Shown here piece after piece: positions 26,657 through 36,423 of a stretch of 64,000 nt of DNA. The notes below the pieces were generated by a model. That model saw only the letters and a program-made list of their open reading frames with translations. It ran no database searches and was not told where the DNA came from. Numbering within the stretch: the stretch's first letter is position 1; the number at the start of each line of letters is the position of its first letter. The stretch spans positions 2,671,001 to 2,735,000 of the forward strand of contig NZ_CP088273.1 in the NCBI RefSeq assembly GCF_020731415.2. Reading direction: 5' to 3'. The translations under genes were made by a program, and so were the position numbers. The stretch is from Phyllobacterium sp. T1293 (GTDB lineage: Bacteria > Pseudomonadota > Alphaproteobacteria > Rhizobiales > Rhizobiaceae).

Positions 26657-29104
26657 GTGCCCGATCTGCCTCTCCTGCCCGTTACCGAGATTTTTCCAGC
26701 GCTGGATGAAGCACTGGCAGGTGGTCATGCGGCGGTTATCGTTGCGCCGCCCGGAGCGGGCAAGACAACGCTCATCCCCCTGCATCTGCTTAATGCCAGC
26801 TGGCGCGGCGAACGCACCATTATCCTGCTCGAACCGCGCCGTCTCGCAGCGCGGGCAGCGGCAAGCCGCATGGCCAGCCTGCTTGGCGAGGAGGTCGGCG
26901 CGACCGTTGGCTATCGCATGCGGCTTGAGAACAAGGTTTCGGCGAGGACACGCATTCTGGTTGTGACAGAAGGCGTTTTTGCCCGCATGATCCTTGATGA
27001 TCCTGATCTGAAAGATGTTGCTGTGGTGCTGTTCGATGAATTCCACGAGCGCAGTCTCGATGCGGATTTCGGGCTGGCGCTGGCGCTTGACGTGCAGGCA
27101 GCCTTGCGACCGGACCTGAAACTTCTGGTGATGTCGGCGACACTTGATGGCGCGCGCGTTGCGCAGCTTCTGGGCAATGCGCCCGTGCTGGAAAGCAAAG
27201 GCCGGTCTTTCCCCATCGAAACACGCTATCGCGAGCGCAAGCCGGATGAAAAAATCGAAGATGCCATGGCCAAGGCGATCCGCGATACGCTGGCGACCGA
27301 GACCGGAAGCATCCTGGCGTTTCTGCCCGGCCAGCGCGAGATCGAGCGAACCGCCGGAGTGCTGGAAGGACGTGTCGGCGCGGATACGATGATCGTGCCG
27401 CTTTATGGCGCGCTTGAGGGCCGTGATCAGGACGCGGCAATCAAGCCTGCGCCTGCGGGCAAGCGCAAGGTGGTGCTGGCGACCTCCATTGCCGAGACAT
27501 CGATCACCATCGACGGTGTGCGCGTTGTCATCGACAGCGGCCTTGCGCGCCTGCCGAAATTCGAACCGGCAACCGGCCTGACCCGGCTGGAAACTGTGCG
27601 CGCTGCCCGGGCAGCGGTGGACCAGCGGGCGGGACGCGCGGGGCGCACCGAACCGGGCATTGCATTGCGCCTGTGGCGGGCCGAACAGACGGCGGCACTG
27701 GAAGCATTCGCGCCGCCGGAAATTCTCGAGGCTGACCTTACCGGGCTGGTGCTTGATTGTGCGGCATGGGGCGTTGTTGATCCGCGCAGCCTGTCATTTC
27801 TCGATTTGCCGCCAGCGCCCGCCATCAAGGAAGCCAAGGCTCTGCTTGAAAACCTTGGCGCACTGGACGACGACCGTATCACCCAGATGGGCAATGCCAT
27901 GCGCGCGCTCGCCCTGCCGGCACGTCTGGCGCATATGGTGCTGACCGCGCGCGAACGCGGGCAGGCCGGGCGCGCGGCGGAGCTTGCGGTGCTTCTGACC
28001 GAGCGTGGGCTTGGCGGTAATGATATCGACCTTGATGTGCGTCTTTCCCGCTTCCAGCGCGAACGCGGCGACCGGGCAACACGGGCACGCGGCCTCGCCA
28101 AACGGCTGGCTGGACGCGATGCAGCCCATCAAACAGAGCCTGATAGCGTCGGACGCCTGCTCATCGATGCCTATCCTGATCGTATCGCCAAATCGCGCGG
28201 CAATGGCCAGTTCACGCTGGCCAATGGGCGCGGCGGCGAGGTTGATGCGGCGACCTCTCTGGCACGCTCTCCATGGCTGGTGGTTGCCGATCTGGCAGGC
28301 CGGGCCGGAAAAGCCCGCATTCTGGCGGCGGCGGAAATATCCGAAACGGAAATCCGCGAGGCGCTGGCGGATCACATTGTCAGTGGAAAGCAGGTTACAT
28401 ACGATGCTGCCCGTAATGCCTTGCAGGCCCGCGATGCCACCCGGATCGGTGCCATAGCGCTGTCGGAAAAGAACCTGCCCGCACCCACGGGTGAACAGGC
28501 CAATCAGGGTGTTGTCGAAGCGGTGCGCAATCACGGTCTCGACATCCTGCCCTGGTCGAAAGAAACGACGATCCTGCGGCGGCGGCTCGCATGGTTGCAC
28601 AAGGGGCTTGGCGCTCCATGGCCATCCATGGCGGATGCAGACCTCATCGCGACACTCGATGACTGGCTGCTGCCATTCCTGTCAGGCGCATCAAATCTCA
28701 ACCAGATACCCGCACATGTGCTGATTGAGGGATTGCGCTCGCTGGTGCCTTACGATTTGCAGCGCAAGATCGACGCATTGGCACCAACGCATTTCGAGGT
28801 GCCAACAGGATCGAACATTCCCATCCGCTATGATGCCGATGACCCTGTTCTTGCGGTGCGTGTGCAGGAACTGTTCGGGCTTGGCACCCATCCTGCTATC
28901 GCTGAAGGTACAATCCCGCTGCTGCTCGAGCTTCTCTCCCCCGCACACCGGCCAATCCAGATTACACGGGACCTGCCGGGGTTCTGGAAAGGCTCGTGGG
29001 CGGACGTGCGCAGCAACATGCGCGGTCGCTACCCAAGACATGTCTGGCCAGAGGACCCGGCGCAGGCCCTGCCCACCAGCCGTGCCAAGCCGCGCGGCAC
29101 CTAG
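26657..29104 (+). CDS. hrpB: ATP-dependent RNA helicase HrpB
   Basis: About 815 residues. The DEAH-type motifs are clear: Walker A VAPPGAGKTT (about 28-37), DEFHERSLDADF (DEAH variant DEFH), SAT in LVMSATLDGA, motif V ATSIAETSITIDGV, and motif VI QRAGRAGRTEPG. The HrpB C-terminal domain (LWRAEQTAALEAF, APPEILEADL, GRYPRHVWPEDP) follows. The start is uncertain: GTG 26657 gives the usual N-terminal length (PDLPLLPVTEIFPALDEAL); a long upstream in-frame extension to 26507 has unlikely sequence and overlaps the adhC promoter. The protein is a superfamily-2 helicase of unclear role. Confidence 0.9.
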   Translation: MPDLPLLPVTEIFPALDEALAGGHAAVIVAPPGAGKTTLIPLHLLNASWRGERTIILLEPRRLAARAAASRMASLLGEEVGATVGYRMRLENKVSARTRILVVTEGVFARMILDDPDLKDVAVVLFDEFHERSLDADFGLALALDVQAALRPDLKLLVMSATLDGARVAQLLGNAPVLESKGRSFPIETRYRERKPDEKIEDAMAKAIRDTLATETGSILAFLPGQREIERTAGVLEGRVGADTMIVPLYGALEGRDQDAAIKPAPAGKRKVVLATSIAETSITIDGVRVVIDSGLARLPKFEPATGLTRLETVRAARAAVDQRAGRAGRTEPGIALRLWRAEQTAALEAFAPPEILEADLTGLVLDCAAWGVVDPRSLSFLDLPPAPAIKEAKALLENLGALDDDRITQMGNAMRALALPARLAHMVLTARERGQAGRAAELAVLLTERGLGGNDIDLDVRLSRFQRERGDRATRARGLAKRLAGRDAAHQTEPDSVGRLLIDAYPDRIAKSRGNGQFTLANGRGGEVDAATSLARSPWLVVADLAGRAGKARILAAAEISETEIREALADHIVSGKQVTYDAARNALQARDATRIGAIALSEKNLPAPTGEQANQGVVEAVRNHGLDILPWSKETTILRRRLAWLHKGLGAPWPSMADADLIATLDDWLLPFLSGASNLNQIPAHVLIEGLRSLVPYDLQRKIDALAPTHFEVPTGSNIPIRYDADDPVLAVRVQELFGLGTHPAIAEGTIPLLLELLSPAHRPIQITRDLPGFWKGSWADVRSNMRGRYPRHVWPEDPAQALPTSRAKPRGT

Positions 29105-29167
29105 AACCGTAACCAACGATGTAAAACGAGAATTCCCTTTGCATCGGGTTTGTTCTAAAGCTCGCCC

Positions 29168-30472
29168 ATGGCTCAAGAATTCGGCATACGCTCTTCCTAT
29201 CTGTCGCGGCGACTGCGGCTGACAACATTGATCCGCCTGCGCTGGCTGGCGGTTGCTGGTCAGAGCATCGCGGTTCTGTTCGTCGCGCTCTATCTGAAAT
29301 TTCCGTTCCCGGTCAGCATCTGCTTCGCACTGATCGCCTGCTCAGCATGGCTGAACCTGCTTCTGTCGTTCCGCTATCCGATCAATCACCGCCTTGAACC
29401 ACGGGCGGCGATTACCGTTCTTGCCTTCGATATCCTGCAGGTGGCCGGGCTGCTCTATATGACTGGCGGTTTGCAGAACCCCTTCGCTGTCCTCATGATT
29501 GTTCCGGTCATTATTTCCGCAACATCGCTGCCAGCATCATCAACTGTCATACTCGGCATTCTCGTGACCGTCTGCGCAACGGCACTGGCCTATTTCCACC
29601 TGCCCCTGCCCTGGTACCCTGACGAGACCCTGCAATTGCCGTTTGTGCTCGTCGCGGGCGTCTGGTGTTCCGTTGTTTCAGCGCTGGTCTTTACCGCCGT
29701 CTATGCCTACCGCGTTGCCGAAGAAGCCCGCCTGCTTGCCGATGCGCTCACCGCGACGGAACTGATCCTGCAACGCGAGCAGCACCTTTCGGCACTTGAT
29801 GGGCTTGCCGCCGCCGCTGCACATGAACTTGGCACGCCGCTCGCCACCATCGCACTTGTCGCCAAGGAAATGCAGCGCGCGCTTGCCCAGGACGACCGCT
29901 TTGCTGAAGATGTTGAACTTTTACGCTCACAGACCGATCGCTGCCGCGAAATTCTGAAGCGCCTGACCAGCCTTTCCTCCGAGAGCGAAGAGCATATGTC
30001 CCGGTTGAAGATTTCCTCGCTGATCGAGGAAGTCATCGAACCCAACCGCAATTTCGGCATCAGCATCGAGGTAACAAAACTGCGCGGCGAAGGCCACGAG
30101 CCGGTTATCCGCCGCAATCCGGGGATCATTTATGGCCTTGGCAATCTGGTTGAGAACGCCGTGGATTTCGCCCGCGAGACCATAGAGGTCAGCTGGGGCT
30201 GGACCGACAAGACAGTGCAGATTGTTGTCGCCGATGACGGAAAAGGTTTCCCGGCTGATATTCTCGACCGAATCGGCGAGCCCTATACCACTGGCCGCGA
30301 CCGCGAGATCAATGAACATGGTGGTGGCCTTGGTCTTGGGCTCTTCATCGCCAAAACCCTGCTGGAACGCTCCGGCGCAGCCATAACCTTCCGTAATCGC
30401 AATGATCCGGGCCAAGGCGCGGAAGTTGTTGTGACTTGGCCGCGCAATCAACTTGATGAACAAAACGGATAA
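29168..30472 (+). CDS. regB: Redox sensor histidine kinase RegB/ActS/PrrB
   Basis: The 434-residue membrane kinase has about six N-terminal transmembrane helices (to about 185) containing the ubiquinone-binding motif GGLQNPF (100-106). H219 in AHELGTPLATIAL is the phosphorylated histidine, C259 in DRCREILKRL matches the redox-active Cys of RegB, and the HATPase domain has NLVENAVDFA, DDGKGFP and GLGLGLFIAKTLLERS. RegB reports electron-transport redox state to RegA. The three conserved elements together support redox sensing rather than another kinase type. The response regulator follows 68 bases downstream. Confidence 0.95.
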   Translation: MAQEFGIRSSYLSRRLRLTTLIRLRWLAVAGQSIAVLFVALYLKFPFPVSICFALIACSAWLNLLLSFRYPINHRLEPRAAITVLAFDILQVAGLLYMTGGLQNPFAVLMIVPVIISATSLPASSTVILGILVTVCATALAYFHLPLPWYPDETLQLPFVLVAGVWCSVVSALVFTAVYAYRVAEEARLLADALTATELILQREQHLSALDGLAAAAAHELGTPLATIALVAKEMQRALAQDDRFAEDVELLRSQTDRCREILKRLTSLSSESEEHMSRLKISSLIEEVIEPNRNFGISIEVTKLRGEGHEPVIRRNPGIIYGLGNLVENAVDFARETIEVSWGWTDKTVQIVVADDGKGFPADILDRIGEPYTTGRDREINEHGGGLGLGLFIAKTLLERSGAAITFRNRNDPGQGAEVVVTWPRNQLDEQNG

Positions 30473-30540
30473 CCTTTGACTTTTTGTTCATTGCGAACCA
30501 TTAACGGAGTATATTTGTAAGAAATGAGCAGGAAACCCTG

Positions 30541-31104
30541 ATGGAACACACGGATCAGGACGATATTGCGGCCATAGGCGGCGATCGAACGTTGTTACTG
30601 GTTGACGACGACAAGCCCTTTTTGCAGCGCCTTGCGCGCGCCATGGAATCCCGCGGGTTTACGGTGGCGATCGCTGAATCGGTCGAGGCCGGACTTGCCA
30701 GCGTCAAGACACATGCACCTGCCTATGCGGTTGTCGACATGCGCCTTGGTGATGGCAATGGCCTTGATATCATCGAGGCAATCCGGGCACGCCGCGAAGA
30801 TACCCGCGCAATTGTCTTAACCGGCTACGGCAATATCGCGACTGCTGTTAACGCCGTGAAACTCGGTGCCATCGATTACCTGTCGAAGCCCGCCGATGCG
30901 GATGAGGTGTTTGCTGCACTGACCCGGCGCTCCGGTGCCAAGGTTGCACCGCCTGAGAATCCGATGTCAGCGGACCGTGTTCGCTGGGAGCATATTCAGC
31001 GCGTCTATGAAATGTGTGACCGCAATGTTTCCGAAACAGCGCGCCGCCTCAACATGCATCGCCGTACACTGCAACGCATCCTCGCCAAGCGCGCCCCGCG
31101 CTGA
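30541..31104 (+). CDS. regA: Redox response regulator RegA/ActR/PrrA
   Basis: The 187-residue protein has a receiver domain (LLLVDDDKPFLQRLARAM, D66 in VVDMRLGDGNG as phosphoacceptor, LTGYGNIATAVNAVKLGAID, YLSKP) and a C-terminal Fis-type HTH (WEHIQRVYEMCDRNVSETAR plus RLNMHRRTLQRILAKR), which is nearly invariant in the RegA family. It activates redox-controlled genes such as respiration and, in other species, photosynthesis and nitrogen metabolism. It lies just after regB, in the same direction. Confidence 0.97.
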   Translation: MEHTDQDDIAAIGGDRTLLLVDDDKPFLQRLARAMESRGFTVAIAESVEAGLASVKTHAPAYAVVDMRLGDGNGLDIIEAIRARREDTRAIVLTGYGNIATAVNAVKLGAIDYLSKPADADEVFAALTRRSGAKVAPPENPMSADRVRWEHIQRVYEMCDRNVSETARRLNMHRRTLQRILAKRAPR

Positions 31105-31146
31105 GTTTCTATTTCATCGGTTTTTGCAGCGTCTGGAGTAGGTGCA

Positions 31147-31203
31147 ACTCACCATGAGGGAGATACGCCTCCCCCCTCATGGTTGTTATGTCGAACCACG
31201 AAC
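31147..31203. repeat. Short dispersed-repeat pair between regA and mmcB
   Basis: CTCACCATGAGGGAGA (about 31148-31163) is followed after 8 bases by CCCCCTCATGGTTGTTATGT plus CGAACCACGAAC, an inverted but degenerate copy. Together they make a compact hairpin-like unit of the GGTTCGACAGGCTCACC family. It may end both convergent transcripts. Confidence 0.6.
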
Positions 31204-31205
31204 AC

Positions 31206-31700
31206 CTACTCCACATCCGTTTCAGGCAAATGTATCCCTGATAGTTCGGCAAGCGTCATGCGTGCAGCGCTTACCCGCGCAAAACGCAGGGTCATAGCCT
31301 TGCGGGTGGCACCCGGCAATTTATGCTCGGGCGCGTCACGCAGGATTTCGGCACCATAGCCATCCGACAGGATAAACCCGCAATCCTCAGGGAAGATTTC
31401 AGCGGGAACACCGGGGTGGGTGGCAAAGAACAGCCGGTCGCAATGGGCCCTGTATTCAGGCCATTTCCTGTCGACCTTCCAATCCTCAATCGATGACTTG
31501 ATTTCAACAATCCATATTTCGCCGCTCCGCGACAAAGCCACCAGATCCGCCCGCCGACCAGAGGCCAAAGGCAACTCCGGCACGACAGCCAAACCAAGCT
31601 CCAGAAACAGCCGCTGCACGCCGCGGCGCACCAGCATGGCATTTTCCGACTGGCGTCCATCGATGAGCGGACTGGTCTGACCGGGAATCACAAGGGGCAT
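31206..31700 (-). CDS. mmcB: MmcB-family DNA repair protein
   Basis: The 164-residue protein has a PD-(D/E)XK-nuclease-like core: RRADLVALSRSGEIWIVEIK with the Asp and the E-x-K, followed by SSIEDWKVDRKWPEY and YCDRLFFATHPGVP-like CDRLFFATHPGVPAEIFP. The family is named after Caulobacter MmcB, implicated in DNA damage tolerance with ImuABC. MTLAELSGIHLPE ends it. It is convergent with regA and separated from it by the repeat. Confidence 0.85.
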   Translation of the reverse strand: MPLVIPGQTSPLIDGRQSENAMLVRRGVQRLFLELGLAVVPELPLASGRRADLVALSRSGEIWIVEIKSSIEDWKVDRKWPEYRAHCDRLFFATHPGVPAEIFPEDCGFILSDGYGAEILRDAPEHKLPGATRKAMTLRFARVSAARMTLAELSGIHLPETDVE

Positions 31701-31879
31701 GGCGCAAGTATCTTTGAAAACTCTGCAACCGAATACGGCAAAAATGCACCAGTTGGTTGAAGAAAACGTGGTTAACAGAAAACTACGCTTTACGGTTAAT
31801 CAAGCATTAACAATAATGGCAGTAATGAGGGAAGACAACTGAATCGCCTTGGATTCGGCCAATACTTGATGGGGTGACT

Positions 31880-32497
31880 ATGCAACTCAAGACGATCGCT
31901 CTTGCAGTTGGACTGATGGGTGCAACTGCTCTGACCGGCTGTTCCACATTCGGCTTCAACTATTCCACTGCCTCCTATTCTTCTGTGACCGACGCGGGAT
32001 ATGTGCTTCCAGCCATTCCACGCGCCAAAATTCCTCCGCAGTTCCTGCGTCAGGAAGTTCGCTATGATAGTGGGGAAGCACCGGGGACAATCATTGTCGA
32101 TACCAATGCAAAGTTCCTCTACTTCATGCTTGGGGATGGTCGCGCCATGCGTTACGGCATTGGCGTCGGCAAGCAGGGTTTTGAATGGTCCGGCTCTGCC
32201 CGCATTGCCCTGAAGCGCGAATGGCCGACCTGGACACCGCCAAAGGAAATGATCAAGCGCAAGCCGGAACTGGCTGAATTCCGCGACGGCATGGACCCCG
32301 GACTGCAGAATCCGCTCGGCGCACGCGCACTCTACCTCTTCAATAAAAGCGGCGACACGGGCTACCGCCTGCACGGCACGCCGGAATGGTGGTCCATCGG
32401 CAAGGCCATGTCCTCCGGCTGTATCCGCCTGATGAATCAGGACATTATCGACCTCTTCAACCGCGCCGAAGTGGGCGCGAAGGTCGTTGTTCTTTAA
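31880..32497 (+). CDS. L,D-transpeptidase (YkuD), lipoprotein
   Basis: The 205-residue protein begins with a lipoprotein signal (TIALAVGLMGATALTGC; lipidated Cys about residue 21). The YkuD domain runs from about 60 and has the catalytic motif: H165 in YRLHGTPEWWSIG and C181 in MSSGCIRLMNQDIIDL. Such enzymes form 3-3 peptidoglycan cross-links or attach outer-membrane proteins to the wall, an activity known in Rhizobiales. ATG 31880 has GGGGTG upstream; a GTG at 31874 is an alternative. A terminator follows directly. Confidence 0.92.
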   Translation: MQLKTIALAVGLMGATALTGCSTFGFNYSTASYSSVTDAGYVLPAIPRAKIPPQFLRQEVRYDSGEAPGTIIVDTNAKFLYFMLGDGRAMRYGIGVGKQGFEWSGSARIALKREWPTWTPPKEMIKRKPELAEFRDGMDPGLQNPLGARALYLFNKSGDTGYRLHGTPEWWSIGKAMSSGCIRLMNQDIIDLFNRAEVGAKVVVL

Positions 32498-32520
32498 TTT
32501 TCCGGCTTATGAATTGCACG

Positions 32521-32552
32521 AAAAGGCTGCCCCTCGGGCGGCCTTTTTATTT
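32521..32552 (+). terminator. Rho-independent terminator after the L,D-transpeptidase
   Basis: AAAAGGCTGCCC-CTC-GGGCGGCCTTTTT forms a GC-rich stem of about 11 pairs (one T-G wobble) with a T-run directly after it, 24 bases past the stop. It separates the gene from pgm, which has its own promoter region. Confidence 0.85.
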
Positions 32553-32577
32553 ATCGAACTGATTTTTGCCTTGTTGA

Positions 32578-34263
<1,686 letters not shown>

Positions 34264-34303
34264 GATATGGGGCATATACGGTTAATGCCGTTGGTGGGGG
34301 AAA

Positions 34304-34466
34304 TTCACCCCCCTCTGCCCTGTCGGGCATCTCCCCACAAGGGGGGAGATCACATTGGCATGAAAGGTTTCCCACAAATGGAAGCGTTGCAGATTGTGCA
34401 ACGTCAGTAATACAGCTGATCTCCCCCCCTGTGGGGGAGATGGGCGACAGCCCAGAGGGGGGTGAA
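34304..34466. repeat. MITE-like element with about 49-base imperfect inverted ends
   Basis: TTCACCCCCCTCTGCCCTGT (34304-34323) and the following GTCGGGCATCTCCCC and GGGGGGAGATCA are mirrored at the right end, which runs from TGATCTCCCCCCCTG (34418) to GAGGGGGGTGAA (34466). The 65-base centre contains a small GCGTTGCAGATTGTGCAACG hairpin. It fills the 220-base gap between convergent pgm and the Mrp gene. No ORF. Confidence 0.75.
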
Positions 34467-34483
34467 ATGCCCCACAAACAAAG

Positions 34484-35698
34484 CTATTCAAACACGATAG
34501 CCGGTGCCGCCTTGCCCTTCGTCTTCGCTGTCTGCAGCTGGTCCCAGACCTTGGTGGCAATCTCGCGGTAAACCTTGGCTTGCGCCCCCTCGGGATTGCT
34601 GATCACAACGGGCGTTCCGGCGTCAGACATTTCGCGGATTTCCATTACCAGCGGCACTTCGCCAAGGAAGGGAACACCGAGCCGCTCTGCTTCCGCACGC
34701 GCGCCGCCATGGCCAAAAATGTCGTAGCGATTACCGGTATCGGGCGCGATGAAATAGCTCATATTCTCGACAATACCGAGCAACGGCACATCGACCTTCT
34801 TGAACATGTTCAGGCCCTTGCGCGCATCGATCAGCGCCAGATCCTGCGGCGTCGAGACGATCACCGCGCCAGCAAGCGGCACCTGCTGCGCCATGGTCAA
34901 TTGCGCGTCACCGGTGCCGGGCGGCATGTCGACAACGAGGACATCCAGATCGCCCCACTGCACTTCGCGCAGCATCTGCGTCAAGGCAGACATGACCATT
35001 GGGCCACGCCAGATCATCGGTGTTTCCTCATCGACGAGGAAGCCGATCGACATGACTTTCAGGCCGTAGCCTTCCATGGGCTTCAGCACGCGGCCGGAGA
35101 CGACTTCCGGTTTGCCTGAAAGGTGGAGAAGGCGCGGCATGGACGGGCCATAAATATCCGCATCGAGAATTCCGACGCGGTGGCCATTGGCCTGCAGGCC
35201 AAGCGCCAGATTGACAGCAGTTGTTGACTTGCCCACCCCGCCCTTGCCCGATGCAACGGCAATGATTGCACCGACACCGGGAACACCTGACTTAACCGGC
35301 GCAGCAGCGTGGCCATGCTGGTGGGGCGCCGCTTGTGCAGCAACGCGGGGCGGCGGAACAGCACCTGCGGGTGCCGGGCGCTGGACGGGACGCTGCGGGG
35401 CAACAGGTGCCGGACGCGGCACGGCATCATCGCTGGTCGGGCCGCCCTTTTTCTCGGCAGTCAGCGCAACAATAGCTCCGGCCACATCTGGCATGTTCTT
35501 GACAACACGCTCGGCGGCGGAACGCAGAGGCTCCAGTTCCTGGGCACGCGCTGCCGGAACGGTAATGGAGAAAAACACCTTGTTGTCAGCAATGAAAATA
35601 TCCGAGACGAGCCCCAGATCGACAATATTGCTGTTGAAATCAGGCCCGGTCACTGTTTTCAGCTGATCGAGAACCTGCTCCTTGGTCACGCCTGCCAT
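34484..35698 (-). CDS. mrp: Mrp/ApbC-family P-loop ATPase without cysteines
   Basis: The 404-residue protein has an N-terminal MIP18/DUF59 domain (about 1-85), an Ala/Pro-rich linker (about 90-140) and the deviant Walker A ASGKGGVGKSTTAVNLALGL of the Mrp/NBP35 family, Walker B DVLVVDMPPGTGDAQLTM, and the IFGHGGA motif. Family members carry Fe-S clusters on a CXXC motif; here the equivalent position reads SYFIAPDTGNRYDIF and the whole protein contains no Cys at all. ATP binding is intact, so a carrier/assembly role without its own Cys ligands, or a different function, must be considered. Confidence 0.9.
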   Translation of the reverse strand: MAGVTKEQVLDQLKTVTGPDFNSNIVDLGLVSDIFIADNKVFFSITVPAARAQELEPLRSAAERVVKNMPDVAGAIVALTAEKKGGPTSDDAVPRPAPVAPQRPVQRPAPAGAVPPPRVAAQAAPHQHGHAAAPVKSGVPGVGAIIAVASGKGGVGKSTTAVNLALGLQANGHRVGILDADIYGPSMPRLLHLSGKPEVVSGRVLKPMEGYGLKVMSIGFLVDEETPMIWRGPMVMSALTQMLREVQWGDLDVLVVDMPPGTGDAQLTMAQQVPLAGAVIVSTPQDLALIDARKGLNMFKKVDVPLLGIVENMSYFIAPDTGNRYDIFGHGGARAEAERLGVPFLGEVPLVMEIREMSDAGTPVVISNPEGAQAKVYREIATKVWDQLQTAKTKGKAAPAIVFE

Positions 35699-35821
35699 GC
35701 TTGTTGTCCCTTTTGTTCCTTACCGCTTCACATAGTGCAGTTGGATAGAAACGCCAATGGGGCAAAGCGCAACTTCCGCTGCGGCCTGTCCTGCAGCCGC
35801 AGCGGAATGGGTGACTTCAGA

Positions 35822-36280
35822 TCAGACTTTCCACACACCCGGTATCTGCCGGGTGGCGATGTTGAGACGGTTCCACACATTGACGTTGGCAATAGCCAGC
35901 ACGAGGTCTCCAAGCTGCCTTTCATCGAAATGTCTTGCAGCTTCATTCCAGATATCATCCGGTACCGGGTCGGATTTGTCGGCAATGCGGGTGACAGCTT
36001 CCGTCAATGCCAGTGCGGCCCGCTCGGCATCGGAGAAATAAGGCGTATCGCGCCATGCCGAGACGGCAAAGAGGCGCTCATCGGTTTCGCCAGCCTTGCG
36101 GGCCATGCGTGGATGCATATCAACACAGACGCTGCAGCCATTGATCTGGCTGGCCCGCAAATGGACCAGTTCCAGCAGACCTTTGGGGAACTCGCTCGTG
36201 CTGGTGGAAGCAGCGAGCGCCTGCAAGGCTTTCATGGCGTCGGGATTGATCATTGCGGGATTGCTCATACGTGCTTGCAT
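35822..36280 (-). CDS. Carboxymuconolactone decarboxylase/AhpD-family protein (ECF41 partner)
   Basis: The 152-residue protein has the CMD fold with the redox motif C49-SV-C52 followed by H56 (INGCSVCVDMHPRMARKAGE), as in AhpD-like alkylhydroperoxidases. The C-terminal AIANVNVWNRLNIATRQIPG is typical of the family subgroup found beside ECF41 sigma factors. AGAGGAAAG precedes the ATG at 36280. An ECF41-type promoter on the minus strand (36396-36422) lies upstream. It may reduce peroxides or related electrophiles; the true substrate is unknown. Confidence 0.9.
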   Translation of the reverse strand: MQARMSNPAMINPDAMKALQALAASTSTSEFPKGLLELVHLRASQINGCSVCVDMHPRMARKAGETDERLFAVSAWRDTPYFSDAERAALALTEAVTRIADKSDPVPDDIWNEAARHFDERQLGDLVLAIANVNVWNRLNIATRQIPGVWKV

Positions 36281-36360
36281 TTTCTTTCCTCTCGTTTTTC
36301 GGGACCCGGCGTTTGAATATCCAGGCTTTTGCTCTTGACGGTTCAGCGGCTCCGATTTCT

Positions 36361-36387
36361 TGTCACATCCGCCGGTTTTCGTTCGTC
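36361..36387 (+). promoter_or_regulatory. ECF41-type promoter, plus strand
   Basis: TGTCACA (36361-36367), a 16-base spacer and CGTC (36384-36387) match the published ECF41 consensus TGTCACA-N16-CGTC exactly. Transcription would start about 30 bases before the sigma gene, which suggests the sigma factor activates its own gene. Confidence 0.8.
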
Positions 36388-36395
36388 ATTGCTTT

Positions 36396-36422
36396 GACGG
36401 AACAGGATGAGGAAATGTGACA
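36396..36422 (-). promoter_or_regulatory. ECF41-type promoter, minus strand
   Basis: On the minus strand TGTCACA (36422-36416), a 16-base spacer and CGTC (36399-36396) again match the ECF41 consensus. It points toward the CMD gene, leaving a leader of about 110 bases. Its -35 box overlaps the ribosome site of the sigma gene and its -10 is 8 bases from the -10 of the plus promoter, so the two promoters face away from each other over 62 bases. Confidence 0.8.
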
Positions 36423-36423
36423 G

